This document shows, one piece after another, positions 1 to 10,236 of a stretch of DNA of 64,000 bases. Position 1 is the stretch's first letter. The number at the start of each line of letters is the position of its first letter. The translations under genes were made by a program, and so were the position numbers. Source of the stretch: Abelmoschus esculentus (taxonomy: Eukaryota; Streptophyta; Magnoliopsida; Malvales; Malvaceae); NCBI GenBank assembly GCA_035048815.1, contig JAUCBN010000055.1:2735501-2799500 (forward strand), written 5' to 3'. Below the pieces are notes generated by a model, which saw only the letters and a program-made list of their open reading frames with translations, did not search any database and was not told where the DNA came from.

Positions 1-29
1 AATGTTCTTCCTCATTGTTGGATATGTAG

Positions 30-1534
30 GTTTCAACCTTTGCTGATATGGAGGGTGAAGAAACTTTTGATTCATCACTTCTTGGATATGCTGATGAAGT
101 TGTAGAGGAGCGCATTGCTGATGATGATGTGGTTATGATTAAAGGAACCAAGAGTACCAGTGCGGTATGTATTTTTGTTGTCAAATTTTGGATTCTTGAT
201 TCCTTTAAATTTATCTTTCCTTTCACCTTTTGTATTATTAAAAACACATTTTTGTGCTACTGTGATATGAGAAGTTATTCATTGTTGTGGAAACCAAAGT
301 ACAGCATTGTGTTGTTATGTTGTGTTTGTGTTATTTTTGCAAAATGTTAAACAAACAGCTAAATTCTGAAGTTATGTTCCCTATTGTCGGTGTTGGCTAT
401 GCCATTTGATTTTTTAATAATCATGAGTCTGACTCCTGTTTCCATCGTTTGCAAGGTTTCCTTGATCTTAAGAGGAGCAAATGACTATATGCTTGATGAG
501 ATGGAAAGAGCTCTACATGATGCTTTATCTATTGTGAAAAGGACGCTTGAGTCCAACACGGTAAACTTATTCTTATTAACAAATTATTGTTTTAGTTTCA
601 CTATCCCGCACTTGCATGAATGATAGAATAGTTTGATCCATTTTCAATTGTTACAATTTTGACTTTCAGGGTAGCATCTTTACTGTAACACGTTTCTTGT
701 TTCCGTGTGAATTTTAGTTTAAAGAGTAGTGGTGTCCATTTCGATGGTTATAATATGGTAGGTAATAATTTACTTACTGATATCCATTTTGGAGTTGGCA
801 ATGTTAGGTTGTAGCCGGTGGGGGTGCAGTTGAAGCAGCCTTGTCCGTATATTTGGAATATCTTGCCACGACTTTAGGATCACGTGAACAGTTGGCAATT
901 GCAGAGTTTGCCGAAGCTCTATTAATTATACCGAAGGTAGCGTTAGTGTTGACTAGGCCGCAAGTGATTTTTTTTATCATTTATTTCCCCATCGCACTTG
1001 CATTAAATGAAAACTAAATATTCATGTTGACATGCACAGGTTCTTGCAGTCAATGCTGCAAAGGATGCCACTGAATTAGTTGCGAAACTTCGCGCTTACC
1101 ACCACACTGCTCAAACCAAGGCTGATAAGAAACATTTTTCAAGGTATAACATAGAACATAACATGATGAACAGAAGTCATTTGATAAAAGAAAATACTAG
1201 CCAGTTTCGAGTCGTGGAACTGAATGGTCATATGTTCAATCTTGTCTATTTTCAGCATGGGTTTGGACCTTTATAACGGAACCGTTCGTAACAACTTAGA
1301 AGCAGGAGTTATTGAGCCAGCAATGAGCAAAGTGAAAATCCTTCAGGTAATTCCAGTCGTCCGGCCGTTTTTTTATTTGAATATGTTAATTATCCGACAT
1401 CAAAATCAAACCTTCTAACTAGTATTTCCTAAAATACTCTGCTTTGCCAGTTTGCAACCGAAGCAGCCATAACTATTCTCCGGATTGATGACATGATCCG
1501 GCTCGTCAAAGACGAAAGTCAGAACGAAGAGTAA
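30..1534 (+). CDS. CCT1: T-complex protein 1 subunit alpha (CCT1), 3' part only
   Basis: This is the C-terminal part of the alpha subunit of the cytosolic CCT/TRiC chaperonin, which folds actin, tubulin and other proteins in an ATP-driven double ring. The 5' exons lie outside the window. Exons seen: 30-164, 456-560, 808-936, 1040-1143, 1256-1346 and 1451-1534; all junctions are GT-AG and in phase. Landmarks include VVAGGGAVEAALSVYLEYL (the apical/intermediate region after the exon 2/3 join), GLDLYNGTVRNNLEAGVIEP and the chaperonin C-terminal ATEAAITILRIDDMIRLVKD. The protein ends in an acidic QNEE tail, as in plant CCT1. The stop TAA at 1532-1534 overlaps an excellent splice donor (GA|GTAAGT at 1531). 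If that donor is used with the acceptor at 3571, the tail becomes QNED followed at once by a TGA stop. Identity is close to certain; the exact end is less so. Confidence 0.93.
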
Positions 1535-1724
1535 GTCAATTCAAAGTATTGTGATTTGGATTTTTGAACATTGTTTCAGGTTAATGTTTTTGCCTTCCAT
1601 TCATGTACTGGTATGGAAATGAAGTATGTTTGTTTTTGTTCAGTGCTTTAAAGACTCTTACAGTTAATCCCAATTTATATTTTAGTCTTTAAAAAGATTA
1701 TTTTTTCAATTCTCTAAAATTTAC

Positions 1725-1890
1725 AACTCTGTTGTAGTCCAAAATTTGTGTTTAATTTATTTTTTGAATTAACTGATAGTAATTATAATAGTACCATTGG
1801 TGCTCGAATCCGTGAGTTGTAAGAATAACAATCATTCTTTTAACTACTTGGATTAGAAGATTCGTGCTTTTATTATTGAATTTACGTTAT
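1725..1890 (-). mobile_element. tRNA-related SINE-like repeat, copy 1
   Basis: On the minus strand this reads a pol III B-box-like segment, CACGGATTCGAGCACCAAT, preceded by a conserved stretch with AAAAGAAYGATTGTTRTTCTTA. The same arrangement occurs at 53148-53300 (plus strand) and, more decayed, at 2165-2350 and near 24790-24880. The B-box, lack of coding potential and dispersed copies suit a tRNA-derived SINE. No full cloverleaf is visible, so it is not called a tRNA gene. Edges are approximate. Confidence 0.5.
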
Positions 1891-2164
1891 TAATTTATCA
1901 ACTTGTCTTTATAATTTTTTTAACATGTTCACTTTTTGATACTAAATTAAAAATATTTGCATAAAAAATATAAATTTATTTTTATTACACCGTCTAAAAT
2001 CTAGAAAAAATGTGTTTATGACATTTATAATTTAATTAATATATTAAATAATTTTTAAAATATACTTTATAATTTACATACCCTTGTTCTTTTCTAAAAT
2101 ATTTTTGTTAATAATCAATCATTAAAATATTTAAGATAAATTATACCGTTTCATTTATATTATT

Positions 2165-2350
2165 GAAGTAAAAATTAATAATAATGATTATAATAGTATC
2201 TACTCTAAAATATAATTTTTTTATTATTTAATAATGATCGTTTAATCATTTTACTGGTATCACTGGTGTTTAAACTCATAACTTTTAAGAACAATAACCG
2301 TTTCTTTAATCATTTAAGTTAAAAAGACTCGTGCTATTGATACACTTTTT
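2165..2350 (-). mobile_element. SINE-like repeat, degraded copy 2
   Basis: The stretch with GTTTAAACTCATAACTTTTA, then AAGAACAATAACCGTT, aligns by eye with the copies at 1725-1890 and 53148-53300 (reverse strand) but carries many changes in the B-box. Edges are approximate. Confidence 0.4.
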
Positions 2351-2693
2351 AAGATAAAATTATCAAATGCGGTAGATTAATAGTGTAAGAAGAAAATACA
2401 GTAAAAAGTTCCACCACATACCATCCTATTTTCATTTGACGACAATGGGTTGGACCTGAAGGCCCCATCTGTTTATTTCTGGTCACACATTCATCATTTT
2501 GATGGGCTTTGCATTCAGTATTATGCTTTTTAGGAAGGGAATCAATCTGTGTGTATGTATTGTATACAATGAAGACAATCAAATCATGAGCTTATAGAAA
2601 AAGAAAATCACCTCTTATTGAATTGTTATAGAACAGGAACCATAAAAGGTCTCGGTTTCTTTGACACTTCATCATACTCGGACTTGTCCTCGT

Positions 2694-3139
2694 TAGGGGT
2701 GAGTATTCGATCGAGTCGAGTTAAAAAATTTCGAGTTGTTCGAATTGACAAGTCATATTTTACAACTCAAACTTTATTTGAAATTTTTTCAGTTCGAATC
2801 GAGTCGAGTTTTTGAGTTTCTATAAATATTTAATTGTAATTATTTATCATGTTATAGTATGATTTGATTCCAATTTAAACGACTTTCTCTAATCATATAA
2901 GATATGTTTATATATATTTTTATATGTAGTAATATTTTTTTATATTTTTATATATATCATAAAAGATTGAAAGATTCGTCTTAAACTTAAAAATTAATCT
3001 TTTAATTACTAAAAATTTCGAGTTATTCGAATTTTCATTTTACAACTCAAACTTTATTTGAAATTTTTCTGAGTCGAGTCTATGAAATTTCGAGACGAGT
3101 AATTTTACCTCGAGTCGACTCGAGTTTTGCTCACCCCTA
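2694..3139. mobile_element. hAT-like non-autonomous element, family 'GAGTCGAG', copy 1
   Basis: 446 bp with terminal inverted repeats TAGGGGTGAG...CTCACCCCTA, followed inward by runs of GAGTCGAG. The interior is AT-rich and non-coding. It aligns through its length with the elements at 35860-36363 and, inverted, 49703-50198. Flanking octamers GTCCTCGT and ATCCTGAT agree at 5 of 8 bases, a decayed target duplication. The TAGGG start and 8-bp duplications in sister copies point to the hAT superfamily. Confidence 0.75.
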
Positions 3140-3239
3140 ATCCTGATTGATTTCTTGTTTATGTTATGGATCCATGGAGTCATTTCAAAATTTTAGTTTA
3201 GGTGTACTTTTAGCAAAACTGGATTATAGGCTCTGTTAC

Positions 3240-3433
3240 TTGGAAAAAATTATATTATGCGTCAGTCCCATTATCAACCAATAAAAACTGCCCACTTCAT
3301 CAGTTTTTCCGTGTCATAATTTTTTTCCAAGTGAATCTTCACTTGAAAAATTAAAAAATAATGAGGTGGACAGTTTTTATTGATTGGTCCCATAGATAAC
3401 GTGATAGGACTGACCCATGATATAATTTCTCGT
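3240..3433. mobile_element. Foldback MITE, family B, copy 1
   Basis: Two arms are near reverse complements: the left has CAGTCCCATTATCAACCAATA and the right has TGATTGGTCCC...GGACTGACCCATGATATAAT. The same family recurs at 15151-15403. It has no coding capacity, so it is a short foldback MITE of unknown superfamily. Confidence 0.6.
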
Positions 3434-3571
3434 TAGTCGGACTCCAACTTTCCGAGATTTTGAAATGAAAGTCAGTGCCTATGCTTCAATTATGATTCTC
3501 TTCAACTTTCTTTTTTAATCATCACAGATTATATATGTTCCCTGTCAACAAATTTGGCTTATTTTGTTCAG

Positions 3572-3700
3572 TTGAGGAATATGATAGATCCCGGGAGCAA
3601 AAGGAAGAACTGGGTCTCAATGACATCAGCTGATGCTGATTATGGGGAAAACACAGGCACATAAAAATCATCTCTATATATTTTGCTTGAATTTGATTCT
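3572..3700 (+). other. Possible 3' UTR exon of CCT1
   Basis: A pyrimidine-rich tract ending TTTTGTTCAG at 3571 precedes about 90 bases that are less AT-rich than their surroundings. Joined to the donor at 1531 it would read GAT TGA, giving a new stop two bases into this exon. The roughly 2 kb between would be an intron holding SINE, hAT-like and foldback insertions. The right-hand end is a guess. This is inference from splice signals only. Confidence 0.3.
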
Positions 3701-3867
3701 TTTAAGATAAGTATCATCTGTTTGTTTTTTTTTTAGATCACTTGGGACAATTTAATTTTATTTATTAAAACTTATTTTTTCCCCTAAATTTATGGACTTA
3801 ATAATGAATTATATACTTTGAAGGGGTTAAAAACTATTTTATCATATATATATATATATATATATAT

Positions 3868-4200
3868 TAGGGGTGTATTCGGTTCGGTTTTAGTTTAATT
3901 CAGTAATCTATTTTAGTAACAATCGGTTTTTGATTCGGTTAACTTCAGTTTTCGGTTTTTCCATATTAACATTAATTTTTAAAAATTTGTATTTTATCTT
4001 GGCAAAATAACTTTGTTTTATAACTTTTAAATATTCTAAGGTAAAAATTTTGAGATATTTTTCATAAATATTTATTAAAAACTTATTTTTAAGTAAAAAA
4101 TAAAAATACATCTATAATATTTTAAGTATAAAATATATATTTTTATCTTATAAAAATAACTAAAAATTAATTAAAAAATTAAATTCGGTTTAATCATTTG
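3868..4200. mobile_element. Truncated hAT-like element next to the RPL5 promoter
   Basis: It begins TAGGGGTGTATTCGGTTCGG directly after a (TA)n run at 3845-3867 and holds repeated TTCGGTT motifs like those inside the element at 28233-28797. No matching CACCCCTA end is found before the RPL5 promoter, so the right end seems to be lost or decayed. Confidence 0.4.
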
Positions 4201-4240
4201 ATAAAGTATTAAATATAAATTGACAAAAATACTTAAAACA

Positions 4241-4332
4241 AAACCCTAGACAAAGCCCTTCAAGAGAAAAACAGATCGTAGCCGTTGATGAACCCTCCAT
4301 CATGGTGGCACTGTCCTAGGGTTTTTATATAA
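4241..4332 (+). promoter_or_regulatory. RPL5 promoter: telo-boxes and TATA box
   Basis: A telo-box AAACCCTA lies at 4241-4248. An inverted one (CTAGGGTTT) starts at 4316 and runs into a TATA box, TTTATATAA, at 4324-4332. Telo-boxes are typical of plant ribosomal-protein promoters. The TATA lies about 65 bp before the start codon at 4396, leaving a short pyrimidine-rich leader. Confidence 0.7.
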
Positions 4333-4395
4333 CCCATCTTCTCCATCTTTTTACGCCGTCTCGCCCTCTCTTCTTCTCAGACCAAAGCTGCAACA

Positions 4396-6770
4396 ATGGT
4401 AAACCTTTTTAATCTCTAACCCTTCCCAGCTTTAGCTGGAAGATACTTGTTTTCCTCTATACGGCTTTAAGCAAAGTTTTTCTTTTTTTAATATATGATC
4501 TTAAACCTGCTTTGATATAATAAAATCTGATGACTTTTTGAGTGTTTGATCATTTTTTCACTCTGGGTATTTTTCAATCACCCAGTTATCACTCTTTAAT
4601 CTTCCTTTTAGTTGTTTTGTTTCATTTTAATCTGTGATTTGTTGGTCTTCATTTTGTACAAAAAATGAAAGGCTTAAGTTGCTGTTTATATTATGGGTTA
4701 AAAATGATGATAATGGATGTTCTCTTTGGTCATTGTAGGCATTTGTCAAGGCTCAGAAAACGAAGGCTTACTTTAAGCGGTTTCAGGTTCCTTTCAAGAG
4801 AAGGAGAGGTATTTATATCTTTAGCGTTATTTTGCATATCTATGTGTACGTGTCTGCATTATATGAAATGCAATGTGGTTTTGCAATTGAGTTTTGGCTT
4901 AATGTATTATTTGTAGAGGGAAAGACTGATTACCGGGCTAGGATTCGCCTAATCAATCAAGACAAGAACAAGTACAACACTCCGAAGTACCGTTTTGTTG
5001 TCCGATTTGTATCCTAAAAGTTGTATATTATGATATTATTGGTATACCTTTAGCTCAGCAAAAAATATGGTTGAAAATCTTTAATTTTCCACCAAGGTCT
5101 TATTTTGTTTAATTGTAGAAATATTAAACTTATGCATGTTTGTCATGAAGATTTAAGCAATCCATTAGAAGTATTGGGTTCTAACTAATAGCTGCTTTTA
5201 GTGCTATATATTTATCCTAGTGTTTTAAGTTGTTTGTCATTCCTTTGATTCATTCCTAGTTTGCAATTTTTTGTCGGTTTGTAAAACCTTGACCTTTTGA
5301 TTAGAGCAACAAAGATATCACTGCACAAATAGTTTCTGCTAATATTTCTGGTGATATGGTTCTTGCTTCTGCTTACTCGCATGAGCTTCCGCGCTATGGT
5401 CTTGAAGTGGGTCTTACAAACTATGCTGCAGGTATGCTATTTTATCAACTTGGGTTTTGTGTCAATGAATAATTTTTTTCTCACATGATTTTGGTAAATC
5501 TGGACAGCTTATTGCACTGGGTTGCTTTTGGGGCGCCGTGTCCTTAAGATGCTTGAAATGGATGATGAATACCAGGGCAATGTGGAGGTATATACATACA
5601 ATCCTTCCACCATTTTCTGGTTTAAAAGAATAGATATTGTTATTAGCTTCAAATGCTTTAGTTATTCATAGTGTATTCATTACTAGGCTACTGGAGAGGA
5701 TTACTCAGTCGAGCCAACTGAGACGAGGAGGCCTTTCCGTGCTCTCCTTGATGTAGGGCTGATCAGGACAACTACTGGCAATAATGTTTTTGGTGCTCTG
5801 AAGGTATATTAAAAAAATCTAATTGCATTTTTTTTTCTTTTTTAGATAATACTGTGAACTAGTTTAATATATCCTTGTAAGTATCTTACTTTTGTGTTGT
5901 TTTTGTTTGTTACTTTGTAATGTTTCCTGTTAGTAGTTTCAAGTACAGCTTTATTTTGATTTATCCTTGTACAATTGGATTGGATTTGACTGTGATCACT
6001 TTTCCTTTTGTATGTTAAATGTTCTGCTGTTTCGGTATGTATTTTCAAGCATTCAAATTTGATTGTGCCTCTAGAGTTTAATTTAATGGGGGTGGGCTAG
6101 ATCTTTCGACTTAATGAATCCTCCAAACCTCCGAGTTGATAGAATTTTCTTTCGTCTGATCAGGGAGCATTGGATGCTGGTTTGGATATTCCTCACAGTG
6201 ACAAGAGGTTTGCTGGGTTCTCCAAGGACAACAAGCAACTTGATGCTGAGGTTCACCGTAAATACATTTATGGTGGCCATGTTGCTGCATATATGAGGGT
6301 AAACGTTTCTATATCGATAATAGTACTTCTCTTTTGTTACCGGTTTATTTCTTTTTTTCGGCTTGCTTATATTATTCCTAATAAACAAATATGTTTTTTC
6401 CCCATAGATTTTGATGGAAGATGAACCAGAGAAGTATCAATCTCACTTTAGTAAGTATATCAAGAGGGGGATTGAGGCAGATAACATCGAGTCCTTGTAC
6501 AAGAAAGTTCACGCCGCCATCCGTGCCGACCCAACTGCTAAGAAGTCTTCAAAGGAGCCTCCTAAGCAGCACAAAAGGTCAGTTTTCATGATCCATTACA
6601 ACACATGTAATCCCTCCATCTTCTTCAGGAATATCTTACCATGTTCATGATCATCTCATTTCAGATTCAACTTGAAGAAGTTAACGTACGAGGAAAGGAA
6701 AGCTAAGTTGATTGAACGTTTGCATGCCCTTAATGCTGCCGGCGGTGTTGATTCAGAGGAAGAGGATTGA
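4396..6770 (+). CDS. RPL5: 60S ribosomal protein L5 (uL18)
   Basis: Large-subunit ribosomal protein that binds 5S rRNA and delivers it, with RPL11, to the 60S particle. Nine coding exons: 4396-4398, 4739-4808, 4917-5008, 5305-5431, 5508-5587, 5687-5803, 6164-6298, 6408-6577 and 6665-6770, giving 299 aa, a normal length for plant L5. The first exon carries only the ATG. The N terminus (AFVKAQKTKAYFKRFQVPFK) is the rRNA-binding arm. Family signatures include GKTDYRARIRLINQDKNKYN, NYAAAYCTGLLLGRRVLKML and DVGLIRTTTGNNVFGALKGA. The C terminus has the basic stretch RFNLKKLTYEERKAKLIERL and ends in acidic SEEED. All junctions are GT-AG and in phase. No sign of decay, so this should be a functional copy. 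A polyadenylation site probably lies before about 7000. Confidence 0.97.
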
Positions 6771-8139
6771 ATGTAGGAGTGATGAAATATGAAAGCACTA
6801 CTATCATTTCACCTTTTATTTATACTTGTTTCCAAATGCAATTTTTTCCAGAACTTGTATTGTCACTTTAGGACAACTTTTTGCAGATTTGAAGTGTAAT
6901 AGACTTGCAAGATATTTTGGGGATGTTGTGTTGTGAAATGCAATTTAAGGGACCTTTTTCCTGAAGGAAAATGTAATTGAATTTTATTCAAATGGTTTAG
7001 TTTCATAGTTTTACTAAAATTTCACTATAATTCCATGGATATATCAAAAAAATTATTTATAATATTTGACTAAATAATCATATTGGTAAACTACATAAAT
7101 AGTCTATTGACTATACGTGAATTATCTTTTATATCCTCTAATTACCAAATGTTATAAATTGGTTTATTGATTAACTTTTTTGATACATAGTGATCCTGTG
7201 TCGTTAACGGAAAACTGTAGACGTAAATGATCCTTTGACTATAATTTCATAGTTTTATTTAAATGTTAGTCAATGAACTAATTTGTAACATTTGATAGTC
7301 AGAAGATGTAAAATATAATTGAAGTATAGTCAAGGGATTATTTATGTAATTTACCTTAATTATTTTGACCTTTTAGAAATAACCTTTTTTGGATGAAATC
7401 ATTAGTCAATTAACTGTCAACACGTCTTAAAGTAATGTGACAATTCATATGACATTGCATGCTAATGTGACATTGTCGTATAAATAAATATATAGACTTA
7501 ATAAAATAACACGACAATCAAAAATAATTTTATAATTTTTTGTTGCCGTGTCAATCTGTCAAGTCCTTTTAAGATATTAACCTTTAATTGAATAATAATT
7601 TTCATCCATAAAAAAATTATTTTAATAAAAAAATATTTAAGGTCAAAGTCCTTAAAAAGTAAGGACCAAATAATTATTCTATTAAATATTAGGTATACTT
7701 TTTGATATTATATCAAAATTAGATATACCCACGTTAAATATTTATACTCATATTTAACATTTATATCGAGCAAAATAGGAATACACCATTTTTTTAGTTT
7801 AATGACGAATTTCATTCTACTAATTTACTAAAATTGTGCCATGATTTTGACTTTCTCAAAACTTAGTCCTCACATTTTACAAAATTAAGAATTTAGTCCA
7901 ATTGGATGGCACTGTTAAACCTTCTCAATAAATTGTTGACCTAAAAAATAAACAACTTAATAGTTTATTTGCAAGGAATAATCAAAACCAACAGTTTATA
8001 TTTATTGAATTAGTAAAGGGTAATATTTTAAATTATCTTTTAAAAAAATAAAGAACTGGACTAACCTATAAATTTTAATAAATTAGGAAATCAAATTATT
8101 AGAAATTAAAGTATATGGGTATTTTCTCAAATTTATGAA
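6771..8139. other. Intergenic, AT-rich
   Basis: Contains the RPL5 3' UTR and the foldback MITE at 7085-7355. The remainder is AT-rich sequence with several short 'atttagtcc'-type repeat fragments and no supportable gene. Confidence 0.6.
7085..7355. mobile_element. Foldback MITE downstream of RPL5
   Basis: Terminal inverted repeats: left TAAACTACATAAATAGTC followed by TTGACTATAC; right GTATAGTCAAGG followed by ATTATTTATGTAATTTA, its approximate reverse complement. Length about 270 bp, no coding capacity. Confidence 0.6.
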
Positions 8140-8484
8140 AAAGGCCCAGCCCAAATTAAAAGTTGCACCGAAACATTCATAAACGGATCTCAGAGCCCAG
8201 AAACAACACAAAAGCCAGCATTTCCGCCACCAGCAAGCTAAATAAATTAGGGTTAGGGTTTTGATTTCTCACCAATTCTATATATAAATCAACCTTCCTC
8301 CTCCGCCATACTCAATCTCAAGTGTCGCCTGTTTTATATTGCGCCTTAAGTTGTTTTTTCGGGTGGTCTTCTTCTCATTCTTTTTCTTTCTCTTTCTCGT
8401 TGATTTGTTGTTAAAGAAGCCAATTTGCAGAGCAAAGTCGTCTAAAAATTAATGGCGTGATTTGCATTGAAGGTTGGCAATAAC
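8140..8484 (+). promoter_or_regulatory. Orphan ribosome-biogenesis-type promoter and leader exon
   Basis: In order: a site II-like GGCCCA at 8143-8148, a double telo-box (TTAGGGTTAGGGTTT, about 8248-8262) and a TATA box TATATATAAA at about 8279-8288. A pyrimidine-rich leader follows, ending at a good splice donor, AACA|GTAAGC, near 8484. The only ATG in the leader opens a two-codon frame. This layout is usual for ribosomal-protein and snoRNA/ncRNA genes, yet no coding exon is recognisable downstream before the convergent desaturase gene. It may drive a non-coding transcript or be left over from a lost gene. Confidence 0.45.
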
Positions 8485-10236
8485 AGTAAGCGATTCTCCG
8501 TGCCCATCTAAATCTCTTTTTCGTTTTGATTGTGGCCTCGAACAAGTCGCTACATTTTTATTTCAAAGATTTGATTTAATTTTTTTTTCGTTTTTGTTCT
8601 TGATCTGGAAAACCTTGTGGAACTGACTCAATTTTGTGTTAAGAGATTCTGGTAGTTGCATTTTTTGATTTTTTATTATCAGAATATTTACATTTCTTGA
8701 TTTTTTTCCAAATCTTTAATTATTTCATTTTTGATGGGGGAAATGAGTATGATGAAAGCAATCAGACGGATTCCCATTGATAATTCTATGAGAACATTAC
8801 CAGCTACTTCTGACTTTTCAATTTTCCCCTCAATTATTAGTTATTTATTTCTAGGGTTTTTTATTAAGATCGATGATTTTGTGGTCTATGAAGTTATAAA
8901 ATATTTGCTACTCTTGATGGAATTTTCCATTTGATGATTCTTTCCACCAAGATCTCTGAGACCTTTCTAGTCTTGACATTTTATTTAAATATTTTCATTT
9001 TTGTTGAATTTTATTGGAAGAGAAAATCCTAATATTTTCATTTAAATTATCTTTAAAGTTACCCATTAATTTGTGCACTTAATTGAAAATTAAAGTTATT
9101 TTTTATTGAAAAAATGTGTACAATTGCTTACCTAGATGTATACGGTATTTTGAGTTTTTATTTAAGATAATTAGATCTTTAAAATTCATTTTAGAATTTA
9201 GACCAATATCAAATAACTATTTTGAAAAGATTGTTTATTTGAAGATTTTTAATTCATTGATGATTACGTACTACATTCTATTTTTTTTATAAATAGTAGT
9301 TGAGACTGTTTTAGGTCAAACAAATAATGACAGACATCAGTTTTTTCTTTTTCAGTCAGATGTATCTACTTTTATGTCTAAATCTTTCATCAATAAAGAC
9401 TAGATTTGTAACATGTACTGGCACTCTCCAAATAAATGATTCCTAGTTTCAATAGCTCTCCAAATAAATGATTCCTAGTTTCAATAGCTTAAGCAAATAG
9501 GATTTAATTAAAGTACCCACTTAAACATTCGTGTCTTTATTGATAATCTATCCAATACCATCAGTCATGAGATAAAAGATTGTCGAGGGATAGTTAAATT
9601 AAATTACCCCAAACGGCACTAATCCAATGTACTATCTCTTTTTTGTATCAAAGTGTCTCCCAAACTAACCAAATTTTATAATCACCTTGCAAGTATCCCA
9701 CACCTAAAGATTTATCTTTTATAATTTTTTTTTTCAAGCCCAGCTATGAATATAACTGGGTTACAAAACAGATTGTTGCTTCAATAGGTAACGTTGCACC
9801 CAGACCACCCAAAGAGAGACCACTTGTATAAACTAAATATAAATTAAATTTATTAATTATTTTAAATGAAAAATAAATTGATCAAATGTATAAATTTTGA
9901 AGAGAGACTATTATTTGAGTAATTAAACTATAATTGTAACGAGACCCCTTTTCTTATAATTGAAATGCAGGTTACCAAATTCCAAAAGCTTAAATTCAAA
10001 CCATACTAAAATCATCTCATCCCTGCCATTTCAAGCTTAGGTTTAGATTCTAATGGATTATAAACATTTTATCTACTTGAAAAACTTTAAGCTTCTAAAA
10101 TCGAGTGAAAATTGTTCAGGCAAACACTATGTGGGGAATTTAAAGACCAAATGCTGTAGCTTCACCATGTTCCTTTCCAACTCTGTTGCAGGAGATGGAA
10201 ATAGACAAAGTTGCATCTGCAGAAAGATGTTATGAC
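8485..10236. other. Spacer with no recognised gene
   Basis: AT-rich. Holds the 32-bp tandem duplication at 9424-9487 and, at the right, the 3' UTR of the minus-strand desaturase. A possible acceptor (TCTGTTGCAG near 10190) could pair with the donor near 8484, but nothing coding follows it. Confidence 0.4.
9424..9487. repeat. Tandem duplication, 2 x 32 bp
   Basis: The unit beginning CTCTCCAAATAAATGATTCC occurs twice without a gap and with no differences seen, suggesting a recent slippage or duplication event. Confidence 0.9.

Noticed and set aside
6083..6388. Minus-strand 101-codon frame
   Set aside because: It is antisense to RPL5 exon 7 and its flanking introns.
8925..8970. Box C/D snoRNA candidate (TGATGA...CTGA)
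   Set aside because: No terminal stem, no C'/D' pair and no convincing guide sequence; the motifs are short enough to arise by chance.
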